13,121 nucleotides of DNA from Myxococcales bacterium (GTDB taxonomy: Bacteria; Myxococcota; Polyangia; Fen-1088). Location: NCBI GenBank assembly GCA_003159055.1, contig PMLH01000307.1, positions 1-13,121 on the forward strand. Direction: 5' to 3'. This document shows positions 6,858-13,121 of the stretch, piece by piece. Every line of letters starts with the position of its first letter. Position 1 is the first letter of the stretch. A program made the translations under genes and the position numbers. The notes below the pieces were generated by a model. That model was not told the DNA's origin. It did no database searches and saw nothing but the letters and a program-made list of their open reading frames with translations.

Positions 6858-8363
6858 ATGAAGTCGCAGCAGCAGTACGATTCGCTCGTCGTGTTCAGGT
6901 CGATCCTTGTAGCATGCTTGGCCAGCGGATTGACCGCAGCTTGTTCGGGCGGCAAGGCGTCGAATAACACGCAGGCCGGCACCGGAGGCAGCAAGCAGGA
7001 TCCCTCGACGGAAACTGGCGGTGCGGGGGGCAAGCAAACGCCCATCCCCGCCAGCGGCGGCGCTGGCGGTCACGTGGATGCGCCCGGCACCGATGCCGCT
7101 GCGACCGGCGGCGCTAGCGGCGCTGGCGGCGCTGGCGGTGTGATCACGCCGCCCGGCACGGGTGGCACCCCGGCCATCTCCGGCGGCGCTGGCGGCTCTG
7201 CGCCCGACGGCGGAGCCAACCTCGATGGCTCCGCGATCCCTGACCCGCATGCGTCAGATGCTGCCTCGGGGTCGTCCTTCTTGCACGTCGAAGGCAACAA
7301 GCTACTCGATGGCCGCGGCAAGAACGTGCGCCTCACCGGTGTGAACTGGTTTGGCCTCGAAACCAACAACCAGTCGCCGCACGGCCTGTGGGCGCGCGAC
7401 TATCGCAGCATGGTGAAGCAGATCGCGGATCTCGGATTCAACACCATCCGACTGCCGTGGGCCAACCAGATCCTGCGCACCGGCGCGACGGCTGCTTCGG
7501 TCAACACCACCGGCGTCGATCCCTACGACACAACCATCACCGAGATGAACAAGGCTCTCGTCGGTAAGTCGCCGCTGGAAATCATGGACAAGGTGATTGA
7601 GGCGGCGGGCGAGTTCGGCGTGAAGATCATCCTCGACAACCACTCGCGCGAGCCCGATGGCTATATGAACGAGCAGGTCTGGTACACCGACAAGACCTCC
7701 GAAAAGCAGTGGATCGACGACTGGGTCTTCCTGGCCAAGCGCTATGCCGGCAACACCGCGGTGGTGGCCGCCGACCTCGACAACGAGCCGCACGGTATCG
7801 CCTCTTGGGGCACGGGCGACACCAGCACCGACTGGAACACGGCAGCCGAAAAGTGCGGCAACGCCATCCTGGCCGTCAATCCCGACTGGGTCATCGTCGT
7901 CGAGGGAACGGAGAAGGTCGGTACCGACAGCTACTGGTGGGGCGGCAATCTGAGTGGTGTGAAGACCCATCCCATCAAGCTGACCAACATGAGCAAGCTC
8001 ATGTACTCCACGCACGAGTATGGGCCCGAGGTGCACGACCAGGACTGGTTCAGCGATGCTAGCTTCCCCGGCAACCTGCCCGCGCTGTGGGCCAGCAAGT
8101 TCGATTTCATCATGCAGCAGAACCTTGGCCACATCTTGATCGGCGAGTTTGGCATCAAGGATCGCACCGCGGACGGTGGCAAGGCGGGCGTGTGGTTCGA
8201 TACGGTGCTGTCGAAGCTCGGGACGACCTACTCGTGGACCTTCTGGTGCTGGAACCCCAACTCGGGTGACACCGAGGGCATCCTTACCTATGACTGGACG
8301 ACGCCGGTGCAGTGGAAGATCGACGCGCTGAAGCCGGCCATGGCGCCGATGATCGGGAAGTAG
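6858..8363 (+). CDS. GH5 endoglucanase, E1-like, lipoprotein
   Basis: This 501-residue enzyme should hydrolyse beta-1,4-glucan chains such as cellulose outside the cytoplasm. Its N-terminus is a lipoprotein signal ending LTAAC, with the lipidated Cys at 29. Residues 30-135 form a Gly/Ala/Pro-rich spacer with TGGAGG-type repeats. The catalytic domain (about 140-498) closely follows Acidothermus E1-type GH5 enzymes: GVNWFGLETNN and HGLWARDYRSM near its start, NTIRLPW, LDNEPHG with acid/base E310, SYWWGGNL, the H386-E-Y388 triplet, IGEFG with nucleophile E430, and WTFWCWNPNSGDT. All key residues are present. The frame is open back to 6183, but the ATG at 6858 has AGAGGG seven bases upstream and begins the signal peptide. 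Lipidation suggests a cell-bound enzyme. It converges with the UbiD gene, 18 bases apart. No carbohydrate-binding module is seen. Confidence 0.93.
   Translation: MKSQQQYDSLVVFRSILVACLASGLTAACSGGKASNNTQAGTGGSKQDPSTETGGAGGKQTPIPASGGAGGHVDAPGTDAAATGGASGAGGAGGVITPPGTGGTPAISGGAGGSAPDGGANLDGSAIPDPHASDAASGSSFLHVEGNKLLDGRGKNVRLTGVNWFGLETNNQSPHGLWARDYRSMVKQIADLGFNTIRLPWANQILRTGATAASVNTTGVDPYDTTITEMNKALVGKSPLEIMDKVIEAAGEFGVKIILDNHSREPDGYMNEQVWYTDKTSEKQWIDDWVFLAKRYAGNTAVVAADLDNEPHGIASWGTGDTSTDWNTAAEKCGNAILAVNPDWVIVVEGTEKVGTDSYWWGGNLSGVKTHPIKLTNMSKLMYSTHEYGPEVHDQDWFSDASFPGNLPALWASKFDFIMQQNLGHILIGEFGIKDRTADGGKAGVWFDTVLSKLGTTYSWTFWCWNPNSGDTEGILTYDWTTPVQWKIDALKPAMAPMIGK
7055..7196 (+). repeat. Gly/Ala-coding simple repeats in the GH5 spacer
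   Basis: The unit GGCGGCGCT recurs at about 7056, in tandem three times at 7107-7133 (one copy carries a single change) and again near 7182. It encodes Gly-Gly-Ala runs of the spacer between lipid anchor and catalytic domain. Such tracts can change length by slippage. Confidence 0.65.
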
Positions 8364-8381
8364 GTCGGGTCGTCGTCGACA

Positions 8382-10223
8382 TCACTCGATCCCCGCCAGC
8401 GGCCCGCCACTTGCGAAAAGGGCGTCGACTCGGGCGGCGACGGTCTTGTCCTCGACCAGGGCCGGGGCGTGGTGGCGTTTCTGTCGGGCATCGATGACCA
8501 GCGCTCCGGTGCAGCCCCAGTGCTTGTGGACCGTCGCTGCGCCGATGCCGGCGACGTCGAGCGCGGGATTCGAGCGGGTGAAGGTCACCCACAGGAAATT
8601 GTCGAGGCTGCGGGAGCAGAAGTCGCTGTCGTCGACGAGCACAATTAACGGAAATGCGTTGATGGGATCGGTGGGAGTGAAAGCGGCACAGAAAGTGGCC
8701 AGGTCCTCAGCGCTGCCGTCGGGCTTGCTTGCATGTGCGGGCGCACGTACCACAAGCACACCGGGCATAGCCACGCGTGGGTCGGAAAATCCACCGGGCA
8801 GGCGCAACTCGGGCACGCGGGTGGAAAGCGAACGCCGCGCTTGTCCGACGGCTGCGACCACCAGCTTGGATCCTTGGTGCATTCCAGAACCGGAGTAGTC
8901 GAGCGTGTCGATGGTGGTGCGAGTCTGGAAATGTAGGTCGCGCTGCCAGTCGACGCGTTCGAGGAGGTGGCGGAAGAAGGCCGCGATGTCACTTGCCCGT
9001 AGCTTCGGGTCGTCGTTGTCGGCCACGATGAACAAGTACTTGGCCAGGGAAAGCTGGCCCTGGCCGAGCAGGGCATTGGCTTGGGTGAGGAGCTCTTGCG
9101 GTTCTGTGCGCACGGCGTAGGGAGCGTAGCGCTCGCTGCCAATGGCCAGCAGGAGCGGATGGACCCCAGCCGCGTCGACCGCGTGGACCGCGCGCACGCC
9201 GGGCAGAACCGCGGGGATCAGCGGTCCAGTCAGCTCGTGCACCAGCTCGCCGAAGATGGTGTCTTCTTGCGGTGGCCGTCCGACGACGGTGAATGGCCAG
9301 ACGGCGTCGTTGCGATGATAGATGCGACGCACGCGCAGGAAGGGAAAGTCGTGCGCGAGGCTGTAGTAACCCAGGTGGTCGCCGAAAGGTCCCTCGGGCT
9401 TGAGCTCGCCCGGGCGAATTTCACCGAGGATGCAGAAGTCCGCTTCGGCATGGATGGGCAGCGGCCAGCCTTGCTGCGCCGCCAGTCGCACGCGCCGGCC
9501 GCCCAGCACGCCGGCAAACGCCAGCTCGGGCATACCTTCCGGAAGCGGCATCATGGCGGCCAGGGTCATCGCGGGCGAGCCGCCGACGTAGATGTTGACG
9601 TGCAAAGGCTGACCCTGCCGAAGCGCGGCCGTGTGGTGCACGCCGATACCGCGGTGGATCTGGTAGTGCAGGCCGATTTCGGTGTCTTTCTCATACTTGC
9701 CGCCGGAAAGTTGCACGCGGTACATGCCGAGGTTCGAGCTGCGATGCCCGGGATGCTCGGGGTCTTCGGTGTAGACCTGCGGGAGCGTGATGAACGCGCC
9801 GCCGTCGTCGGGCCAGCACGTAAGCTGCGGCAGCTCGCTGGCGGAAATCTGATTCGCGAACACCGGCCCGCCCGCGACCATGCGGGGCCTGGCGTGCAGC
9901 AAGCTCAGCGGGACGGAAGCGTAGCGCAGCGGCCTTTTCCACAGTGCCCGTGGATCCACGCGCAGCTCGATGAGCCGGCGAACACTTTCCAGGGTGTCAC
10001 GAAAGATGAAGCGCGCGCGCTCCATCGTGCCGAACAGGTTGCTCGCCATGGCAAAACGGCAACCGCGTACCTTGGTGAAGTACAGCGCCGGCCCGCGCGC
10101 GCGGAACACGCGCCGGTGGATCTCCGCCATTTCCAGAGTCGGATCGACCTCGGTTTCGATGCGCACCAGATGGCCCGCGCGGGCGAGGTCGTGCACGCAC
10201 TCGCGGGTCGACGTCGTGGCCAT
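8382..10223 (-). CDS. UbiD family decarboxylase
   Basis: This 613-residue protein belongs to the UbiD family, prenylated-FMN enzymes that reversibly (de)carboxylate aromatic or unsaturated acids. The N-terminus (ECVHDLARAGHLVRI) and FAMASNLFGT match the family. SSNLGMYRVQ with R168, HVNIYVGGSPAMTLAA near 208-223, and GELKPEGPFGDHLGYY with E273 and E277 fit the cofactor and E-R-E active-site region. The C-terminal half is longer than in E. coli UbiD (497 residues) but remains UbiD-like. The ATG has only a weak ribosome site. It starts 21 bases after the FmdB-type gene on the same strand, so the two are probably one operon. No UbiX-like prenyltransferase, needed to make the cofactor, lies in the window. 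The substrate cannot be named; quinone biosynthesis or aromatic-acid metabolism are possible. Confidence 0.9.
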   Translation of the reverse strand: MATTSTRECVHDLARAGHLVRIETEVDPTLEMAEIHRRVFRARGPALYFTKVRGCRFAMASNLFGTMERARFIFRDTLESVRRLIELRVDPRALWKRPLRYASVPLSLLHARPRMVAGGPVFANQISASELPQLTCWPDDGGAFITLPQVYTEDPEHPGHRSSNLGMYRVQLSGGKYEKDTEIGLHYQIHRGIGVHHTAALRQGQPLHVNIYVGGSPAMTLAAMMPLPEGMPELAFAGVLGGRRVRLAAQQGWPLPIHAEADFCILGEIRPGELKPEGPFGDHLGYYSLAHDFPFLRVRRIYHRNDAVWPFTVVGRPPQEDTIFGELVHELTGPLIPAVLPGVRAVHAVDAAGVHPLLLAIGSERYAPYAVRTEPQELLTQANALLGQGQLSLAKYLFIVADNDDPKLRASDIAAFFRHLLERVDWQRDLHFQTRTTIDTLDYSGSGMHQGSKLVVAAVGQARRSLSTRVPELRLPGGFSDPRVAMPGVLVVRAPAHASKPDGSAEDLATFCAAFTPTDPINAFPLIVLVDDSDFCSRSLDNFLWVTFTRSNPALDVAGIGAATVHKHWGCTGALVIDARQKRHHAPALVEDKTVAARVDALFASGGPLAGIE

Positions 10224-10244
10224 CGTGGTTGCGTGCTTACGGAG

Positions 10245-10451
10245 CTAGTTCATGCCGCAGCCGCCGCGCTTGTTGCATGACCCGCACGGGCTGGGCGGCA
10301 CGTCCGGCCGGCCCGTGCCCACGGCGACCACGGACATCTGGCGTTCGAGATCCTTCGACTGACAGGAAGGACAGGCGGGCTTGGCATCGCCGAAGACGAG
10401 CTCTTCGAATTGATGCGAGCACTTGCGGCACAGGTATTCGTAAAGCGGCAC
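10245..10451 (-). CDS. FmdB family zinc ribbon protein
   Basis: This 68-residue protein begins MPLYEYLCRKCSHQFEEL and has C8-x2-C11 and C27-x2-C30, the four zinc ligands of the FmdB/CxxC ribbon. A Gly/Cys tail (PCGSCNKRGGCGMN) follows, a common ending in the family. The family was named from a putative regulator in a formamidase cluster; its biochemical role is not settled. The start is a GTG supported by AAAGGAG (10459-10465) seven bases upstream. The UbiD gene follows after 21 bases, implying co-expression. Confidence 0.9.
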   Translation of the reverse strand: MPLYEYLCRKCSHQFEELVFGDAKPACPSCQSKDLERQMSVVAVGTGRPDVPPSPCGSCNKRGGCGMN

Positions 10452-10458
10452 TCGGTTT

Positions 10459-10465
10459 CTCCTTT
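10459..10465 (-). promoter_or_regulatory. Ribosome site fixing the GTG start of the FmdB-type gene
   Basis: AAAGGAG on the minus strand lies seven bases before the GTG at 10451, a near-ideal Shine-Dalgarno. It sets the start at the conserved MPLYEY sequence rather than at longer open frames. Confidence 0.8.
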
Positions 10466-10518
10466 GCCGCCAAGCATAGGCGAAGGAAGGCGGCCGGACG
10501 AGGCCTAATAAAAGACTA

Positions 10519-11655
10519 CTACATTTCCTTACGCTTGCGGGTCAGCAGGGCGATGGCGGCGGCAAGGCCGAGCCCCACGATCGCGCCGCTCGGCAGGCCG
10601 CCCGAGGCGACGCTGCAGCCGCCGCCGCCCGTCGTGGCGGAGGTGGTGGCAGAAGTGGTCTTCGTGTCGGTTGAGCCCGCCTCATTGCCGGGAGCCGTCG
10701 GGGCCGGGCCTGGCGGAATCGAGGATGTGGTTCCGTTGCCAGCACCAGCGTCGGGGCTGAGGGAAAGCGTGCCCGTGCCTTGCGCACCTCCGACTCCAGC
10801 TCCGTCGCTCCCGCCGGCCGCTCGCGGATACCCGATCGGGGACTGGCAAGCCTTGCTGACCGTCACGGTGCCAGTCGCGGTTCCCGTCGCGGTCGACGTG
10901 GTGCTGTCGGGCGGAAGAGAGAGGGCGACGCCAGCATCGGGAGCGGCTCGCGTGGGCACCGAAATGGCAACCGCCGCGGAAGCGCAGGTCCAGGCCGCTG
11001 GGCAATCCGCGTCCGTGTTGCAGGTGGTGACCTTCGGCTGGCAGGTGCCGGGATACGAGGTCGAGCTGGTGCAAACCGGAGGGGAAACGAGTCCAGCATC
11101 CACAAGGACAGGCGGAGGCGGGACCGGCATCGGAGCTTGGGTGCCGCCGCCGCTGCCCGTCGCTGTCCCGCTGCCCGTCGCTGTCCCGCTGCCTGGCGCG
11201 ATCCCGACGCCTGACGTGCTTCCCGTCGCAGCGCCGGCGCCCGACGAGGTCCCGCCGCCCGAGCTGGCGGTTGCAGTTCCGGTCCCGGCGCTTCCCGCGG
11301 TGCCGGGGGTCGACCCCGAGCAGGTCGTCATCGTGCTCGGCTGGCACAAGAAGCCGTCGCCGCAGTCCGCGTCGGCGTTGCATGGTAGCTGCCATCGGTA
11401 GGCGCACTGGCTGAGGGTCGAGTCCGAGCAGGTCGGGGGCAGCACGGGTGTGGGCTCGCAGACGGTGTTCGGGTCGCACTTGACGGGCGCTGCGGCCCCG
11501 CCGGTACAGGTGGTAACGGTTTGACTGCGACAGACCATGGCCTGCCCACAGTCCGCGTCGGTCGCGCAGGTCTGGGTTTGGGCGTGGATGGGCGGCGCCA
11601 GAAACGCGGTTGCAAGGATGGCCAAGGCCTGGGCTAGCGTCTTCGTCATTTGCAT
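10519..11655 (-). CDS. Secreted MYXO-CTERM-like surface protein with C-x-D-A-D-C repeats
   Basis: The 378-residue protein has a signal peptide (MTKTLAQALAILATAFLAPPIHA) cleaved near residue 25. Three short Cys motifs of the form C-x-x-D-A-D-C occur (CATDADCGQAMVC near 30, CNADADCGDGFLC near 92, CNTDADCPAAWTC near 212). Between them are Ser/Thr/Gly/Ala-rich low-complexity stretches, including GSGTATGSGTATGSG. The end is a sorting tail: GGGGCS with C347, a hydrophobic helix (about 353-371) and RKRKEM. This is MYXO-CTERM-like, a myxobacterial signal for surface anchoring, though with a single Cys. The frame opens at 11751, but the ATG at 11655 is chosen for its GAAAGGTG ribosome site and the signal peptide. 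Function unknown. It is divergent from the M15 peptidase gene. Confidence 0.85.
   Translation of the reverse strand: MQMTKTLAQALAILATAFLAPPIHAQTQTCATDADCGQAMVCRSQTVTTCTGGAAAPVKCDPNTVCEPTPVLPPTCSDSTLSQCAYRWQLPCNADADCGDGFLCQPSTMTTCSGSTPGTAGSAGTGTATASSGGGTSSGAGAATGSTSGVGIAPGSGTATGSGTATGSGGGTQAPMPVPPPPVLVDAGLVSPPVCTSSTSYPGTCQPKVTTCNTDADCPAAWTCASAAVAISVPTRAAPDAGVALSLPPDSTTSTATGTATGTVTVSKACQSPIGYPRAAGGSDGAGVGGAQGTGTLSLSPDAGAGNGTTSSIPPGPAPTAPGNEAGSTDTKTTSATTSATTGGGGCSVASGGLPSGAIVGLGLAAAIALLTRKRKEM
11150..11193 (-). repeat. 18-base tandem repeat, 2.4 copies
   Basis: CCGCTGCCCGTCGCTGTC at 11150-11167 is repeated exactly at 11168-11185 and begins a third time (8 matching bases). On the coding strand it gives repeated Gly-Thr-Ala-Thr-Gly-Ser in the linker of the MYXO-CTERM-like protein. 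Confidence 0.85.
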
Positions 11656-11660
11656 GTTGT

Positions 11661-11668
11661 CACCTTTC
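11661..11668 (-). promoter_or_regulatory. Ribosome site of the MYXO-CTERM-like gene
   Basis: GAAAGGTG on the minus strand, five bases before the ATG at 11655, decides the start over the upstream in-frame ATG at 11751. The latter has no comparable site and would put 32 polar residues before the signal peptide. Confidence 0.7.
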
Positions 11669-11772
11669 ATGATGTGGAAGTAGCATGGCTCGTGCCAGCC
11701 GTCGCCGTCGACCGTCTCGCCGATTTCTTCGGCGATTCTTCGGAGATTCATGGTTGTTTCCCGAGGCCTGCA

Positions 11773-11786
11773 ATCAGAATTCTGAT
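11773..11786. promoter_or_regulatory. Perfect 14-bp palindrome in a divergent promoter region
   Basis: ATCAGAATTCTGAT is its own reverse complement. It lies in the 262-base gap between the divergent MYXO-CTERM-like gene (start 11655) and M15 peptidase gene (start 11918), 118 and 132 bases from the starts. It is more A/T-rich than its surroundings, as expected for a dimeric repressor or activator site. No further copy was seen elsewhere in the window. Confidence 0.4.
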
Positions 11787-11917
11787 GGTCGGCGCGCAGA
11801 ATTGGAGGGCGGATGCCGCTGGGCCGCCCGCCGCCGCAGGTCTGGAGATGCTAGAATGACGCGGCTTCTGAAACAGCGGCGGGCAGAGCCGCCGGCTGTC
11901 TGTGGGCGACATCGACC

Positions 11918-12550
11918 GTGCAATCCACTGCCATAGGCCTTGGGCTTCTGCTGCTCGTCGCTGGACAGGACGCGTCTGCGCCGGGCTTTCGTTCCAGCAT
12001 TCGGCCGGTATCCGAGGAGACAGCCGTCCGCATGCGGCAGCACGCCTGGCACGAGGGCTGCCCCACCCCCATCGCCGACCTCGCCTACTTGCGCGTATCG
12101 CATGTCGGCTTCGACGGGGCTGTGCACGAAGGTGAGCTGGTGGTTCACAAGAATTTGGCCGACGAGGTGGTGACGATCTTTCGCGCGCTCTTCGAACGGC
12201 GCTTCCCTATCGAGAAGATGAAGCTCATCGACGACTACCAAGGGGACGATGACGCGTCGATGGCGGACAACAACACCTCGGGCTTCAACTGCCGATTCGT
12301 CTTCGGCAAGCCTGGGATATTCTCGAGACACAGCGAAGGCCGGGCCGTCGACATCAACCCGCGCATCAACCCGATGGTGTCAGGACAAACCGTGTTGCCA
12401 CCCGCCGGCGCCAAATTCCTCGACCCGTACGCAAAGTCGCCCGGGATCCTGCGCCAAGGCGCTCCTGCTGTGACCGAATTTCTGCGCCGGGGCTGGACCT
12501 GGGGCGGAGACTGGAAGCCGCTCAAGGACTACCAGCACTTCGAGAAGTAG
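11918..12550 (+). CDS. Secreted M15-type peptidase (D,D-carboxypeptidase-like)
   Basis: The 210-residue protein starts with a short hydrophobic stretch (STAIGLGLLLLVAG) that looks like a signal peptide with cleavage near 21. The C-terminal half carries M15 metallopeptidase features: H138-SEGRAV-D145 as the H-x6-D zinc motif, then RGWTWGGDW at about 191-199 and DYQHFEK at the end with D204 as likely catalytic acid and H207 as third zinc ligand. Relatives (VanX/VanY, endolysin M15C types) cut D-Ala or L-Ala-D-Glu bonds in peptidoglycan. The start is GTG with only a weak ribosome site; nearby ATGs at 11848 and 11856 are out of frame. The glycosyltransferase gene follows after 89 bases on the same strand. 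The exact bond cleaved is unknown. Confidence 0.87.
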   Translation: MQSTAIGLGLLLLVAGQDASAPGFRSSIRPVSEETAVRMRQHAWHEGCPTPIADLAYLRVSHVGFDGAVHEGELVVHKNLADEVVTIFRALFERRFPIEKMKLIDDYQGDDDASMADNNTSGFNCRFVFGKPGIFSRHSEGRAVDINPRINPMVSGQTVLPPAGAKFLDPYAKSPGILRQGAPAVTEFLRRGWTWGGDWKPLKDYQHFEK

Positions 12551-12639
12551 TTTGCCGCAGCCGTGCGATTTCGATACCGAAGGGCTTGTCCTTTGGCCGC
12601 TCGCGCTGGAATATGGCCTGTCAAAGGAGACGCGCCGAC

Positions 12640-13121
12640 ATGATTCGCGGGAAAAAAGTGGTCGTCGTTATGCCTGCCTACAACGCAGGCAAGACGCTCA
12701 AGACTACATGTGCCGAAGTGCCGATGGACATCGTGGACGAAATCATCCTGGTCGACGATGCCAGTCGCGACGAAACCGTGGCTGTGGCCAAGGAGCTGGG
12801 GCTCAAGACCGTCGTGCATCCGCAGAACCGGGGCTACGGCGGCAACCAGAAGTCCTGCTACAGGACGGCACTGGAAGCCGGCGCGGACATCGTCATCATG
12901 CTCCACCCCGACTACCAATACACGCCCAAGCTGGTGTCCGCGGTGGCGTACATCCTTGAATCGGGCCTGTACGACGTGGTCCTCTGCTCGCGCATCCTCG
13001 GCGGGCAAGCGCTCAAAGGCGGCATGCCGATGTACAAGTACATCAGCAATCGCTTCCTCACCATGGCCCAGAACGTTCTCATGGGCGCCAAGCTCTCCGA
13101 GTATCACACCGGCTATCGGGC
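12640..13121 (+). CDS. Family 2 glycosyltransferase, N-terminal part (runs off right edge)
   Basis: From the ATG, 160 residues are open to the window edge. They start MIRGKKVVVVMPAYNAGKTL, followed by EIILVDDASRDET, HPQNRGYGGNQKSCYRTAL, ADIVIMLHPDYQYTPKL, SRILGGQALKGGMPMYKY and LSEYHTGYRA. This is the GT-A fold of GT2 enzymes resembling dolichol- or undecaprenyl-phosphate sugar transferases, which move a sugar from a nucleotide donor to a lipid carrier or cell-surface glycan. In the metal-binding position the usual DxD is HPDYQ, a variant common in this subgroup. AAAGGAGA lies about 10 bases before the ATG. The acceptor cannot be told from the fragment. Confidence 0.9.
   Translation, partial: MIRGKKVVVVMPAYNAGKTLKTTCAEVPMDIVDEIILVDDASRDETVAVAKELGLKTVVHPQNRGYGGNQKSCYRTALEAGADIVIMLHPDYQYTPKLVSAVAYILESGLYDVVLCSRILGGQALKGGMPMYKYISNRFLTMAQNVLMGAKLSEYHTGYR

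Noticed and set aside
9081..10280. 399-residue plus-strand open frame
   Set aside because: Antisense to the UbiD gene, whose motifs are intact; no recognisable features.
10452..10518. Terminator after the MYXO-CTERM-like gene
   Set aside because: A GCCGCC/GGCGGC stem exists but has no T-run and overlaps the ribosome site of the next gene.
10229..11401. 390-residue plus-strand open frame
   Set aside because: Antisense to the FmdB-type and MYXO-CTERM-like genes; its Pro/Val-rich sequence mirrors their linkers.
1..13121. tRNA, rRNA, CRISPR array, insertion sequence or attachment site
   Set aside because: No cloverleaf-like arms, regularly spaced repeats, transposase motifs or flanking inverted repeats were found on reading both strands.

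Overview
The window looks like chromosomal DNA from a GC-rich myxobacterium (Myxococcota, probably a Polyangia relative). The reasons are lipoproteins with long Gly-rich TGG/GAGG spacers behind the lipobox, a secreted protein with repeated C-x-T/A-D-A-D-C motifs and a MYXO-CTERM-like tail, and consistently high third-position GC. No mobile elements, CRISPR arrays or RNA genes were seen. Eleven protein-coding genes are supported, two of them cut by the window edges.

Left part (1-3693, all minus strand): a DUF362 gene runs off the left edge. Upstream of it in transcription order lies a two-gene unit. Its first gene encodes a membrane-anchored protein with a long Pro/Ala/Asp linker, a Cys-rich domain and an aromatic/Ile/Pro-rich C-terminus (1534-2493). 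Its second gene encodes a radical SAM/SPASM enzyme (424-1473). A strong intrinsic terminator (2636-2681) separates this pair from a dihydroorotate-dehydrogenase-like flavoprotein (2707-3693). The pair is the most interesting part of the window: a radical SAM/SPASM enzyme of the peptide-modifying type sits beside a plausible protein substrate.

Middle (3862-8363, plus strand): a 692-residue protein fuses a cytoplasmic PqqD-like (peptide-recognition-type) domain, a roughly 270-residue disordered linker, one membrane helix and an HlyD/RND-type periplasmic adaptor. Two lipoproteins follow: a small protein with 16 cysteines in its mature domain, and an E1-like GH5 endoglucanase. Both carry Gly-rich spacers that would hold their domains away from the membrane.

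Right part: three minus-strand genes are a UbiD-family decarboxylase, an FmdB-type zinc ribbon 21 bases upstream of it, and the MYXO-CTERM-like protein. A divergent intergenic region with a perfect 14-bp palindrome precedes two plus-strand genes: an M15-type D,D-peptidase-like secreted enzyme and a family 2 glycosyltransferase that runs off the right edge.

The gene set suggests envelope and surface functions (lipoproteins, adaptor, peptidoglycan peptidase, glycosyltransferase) with a few metabolic enzymes between them. No single pathway links all the genes. The idea that the PqqD-like adaptor serves the nearby radical SAM pair is only inference.
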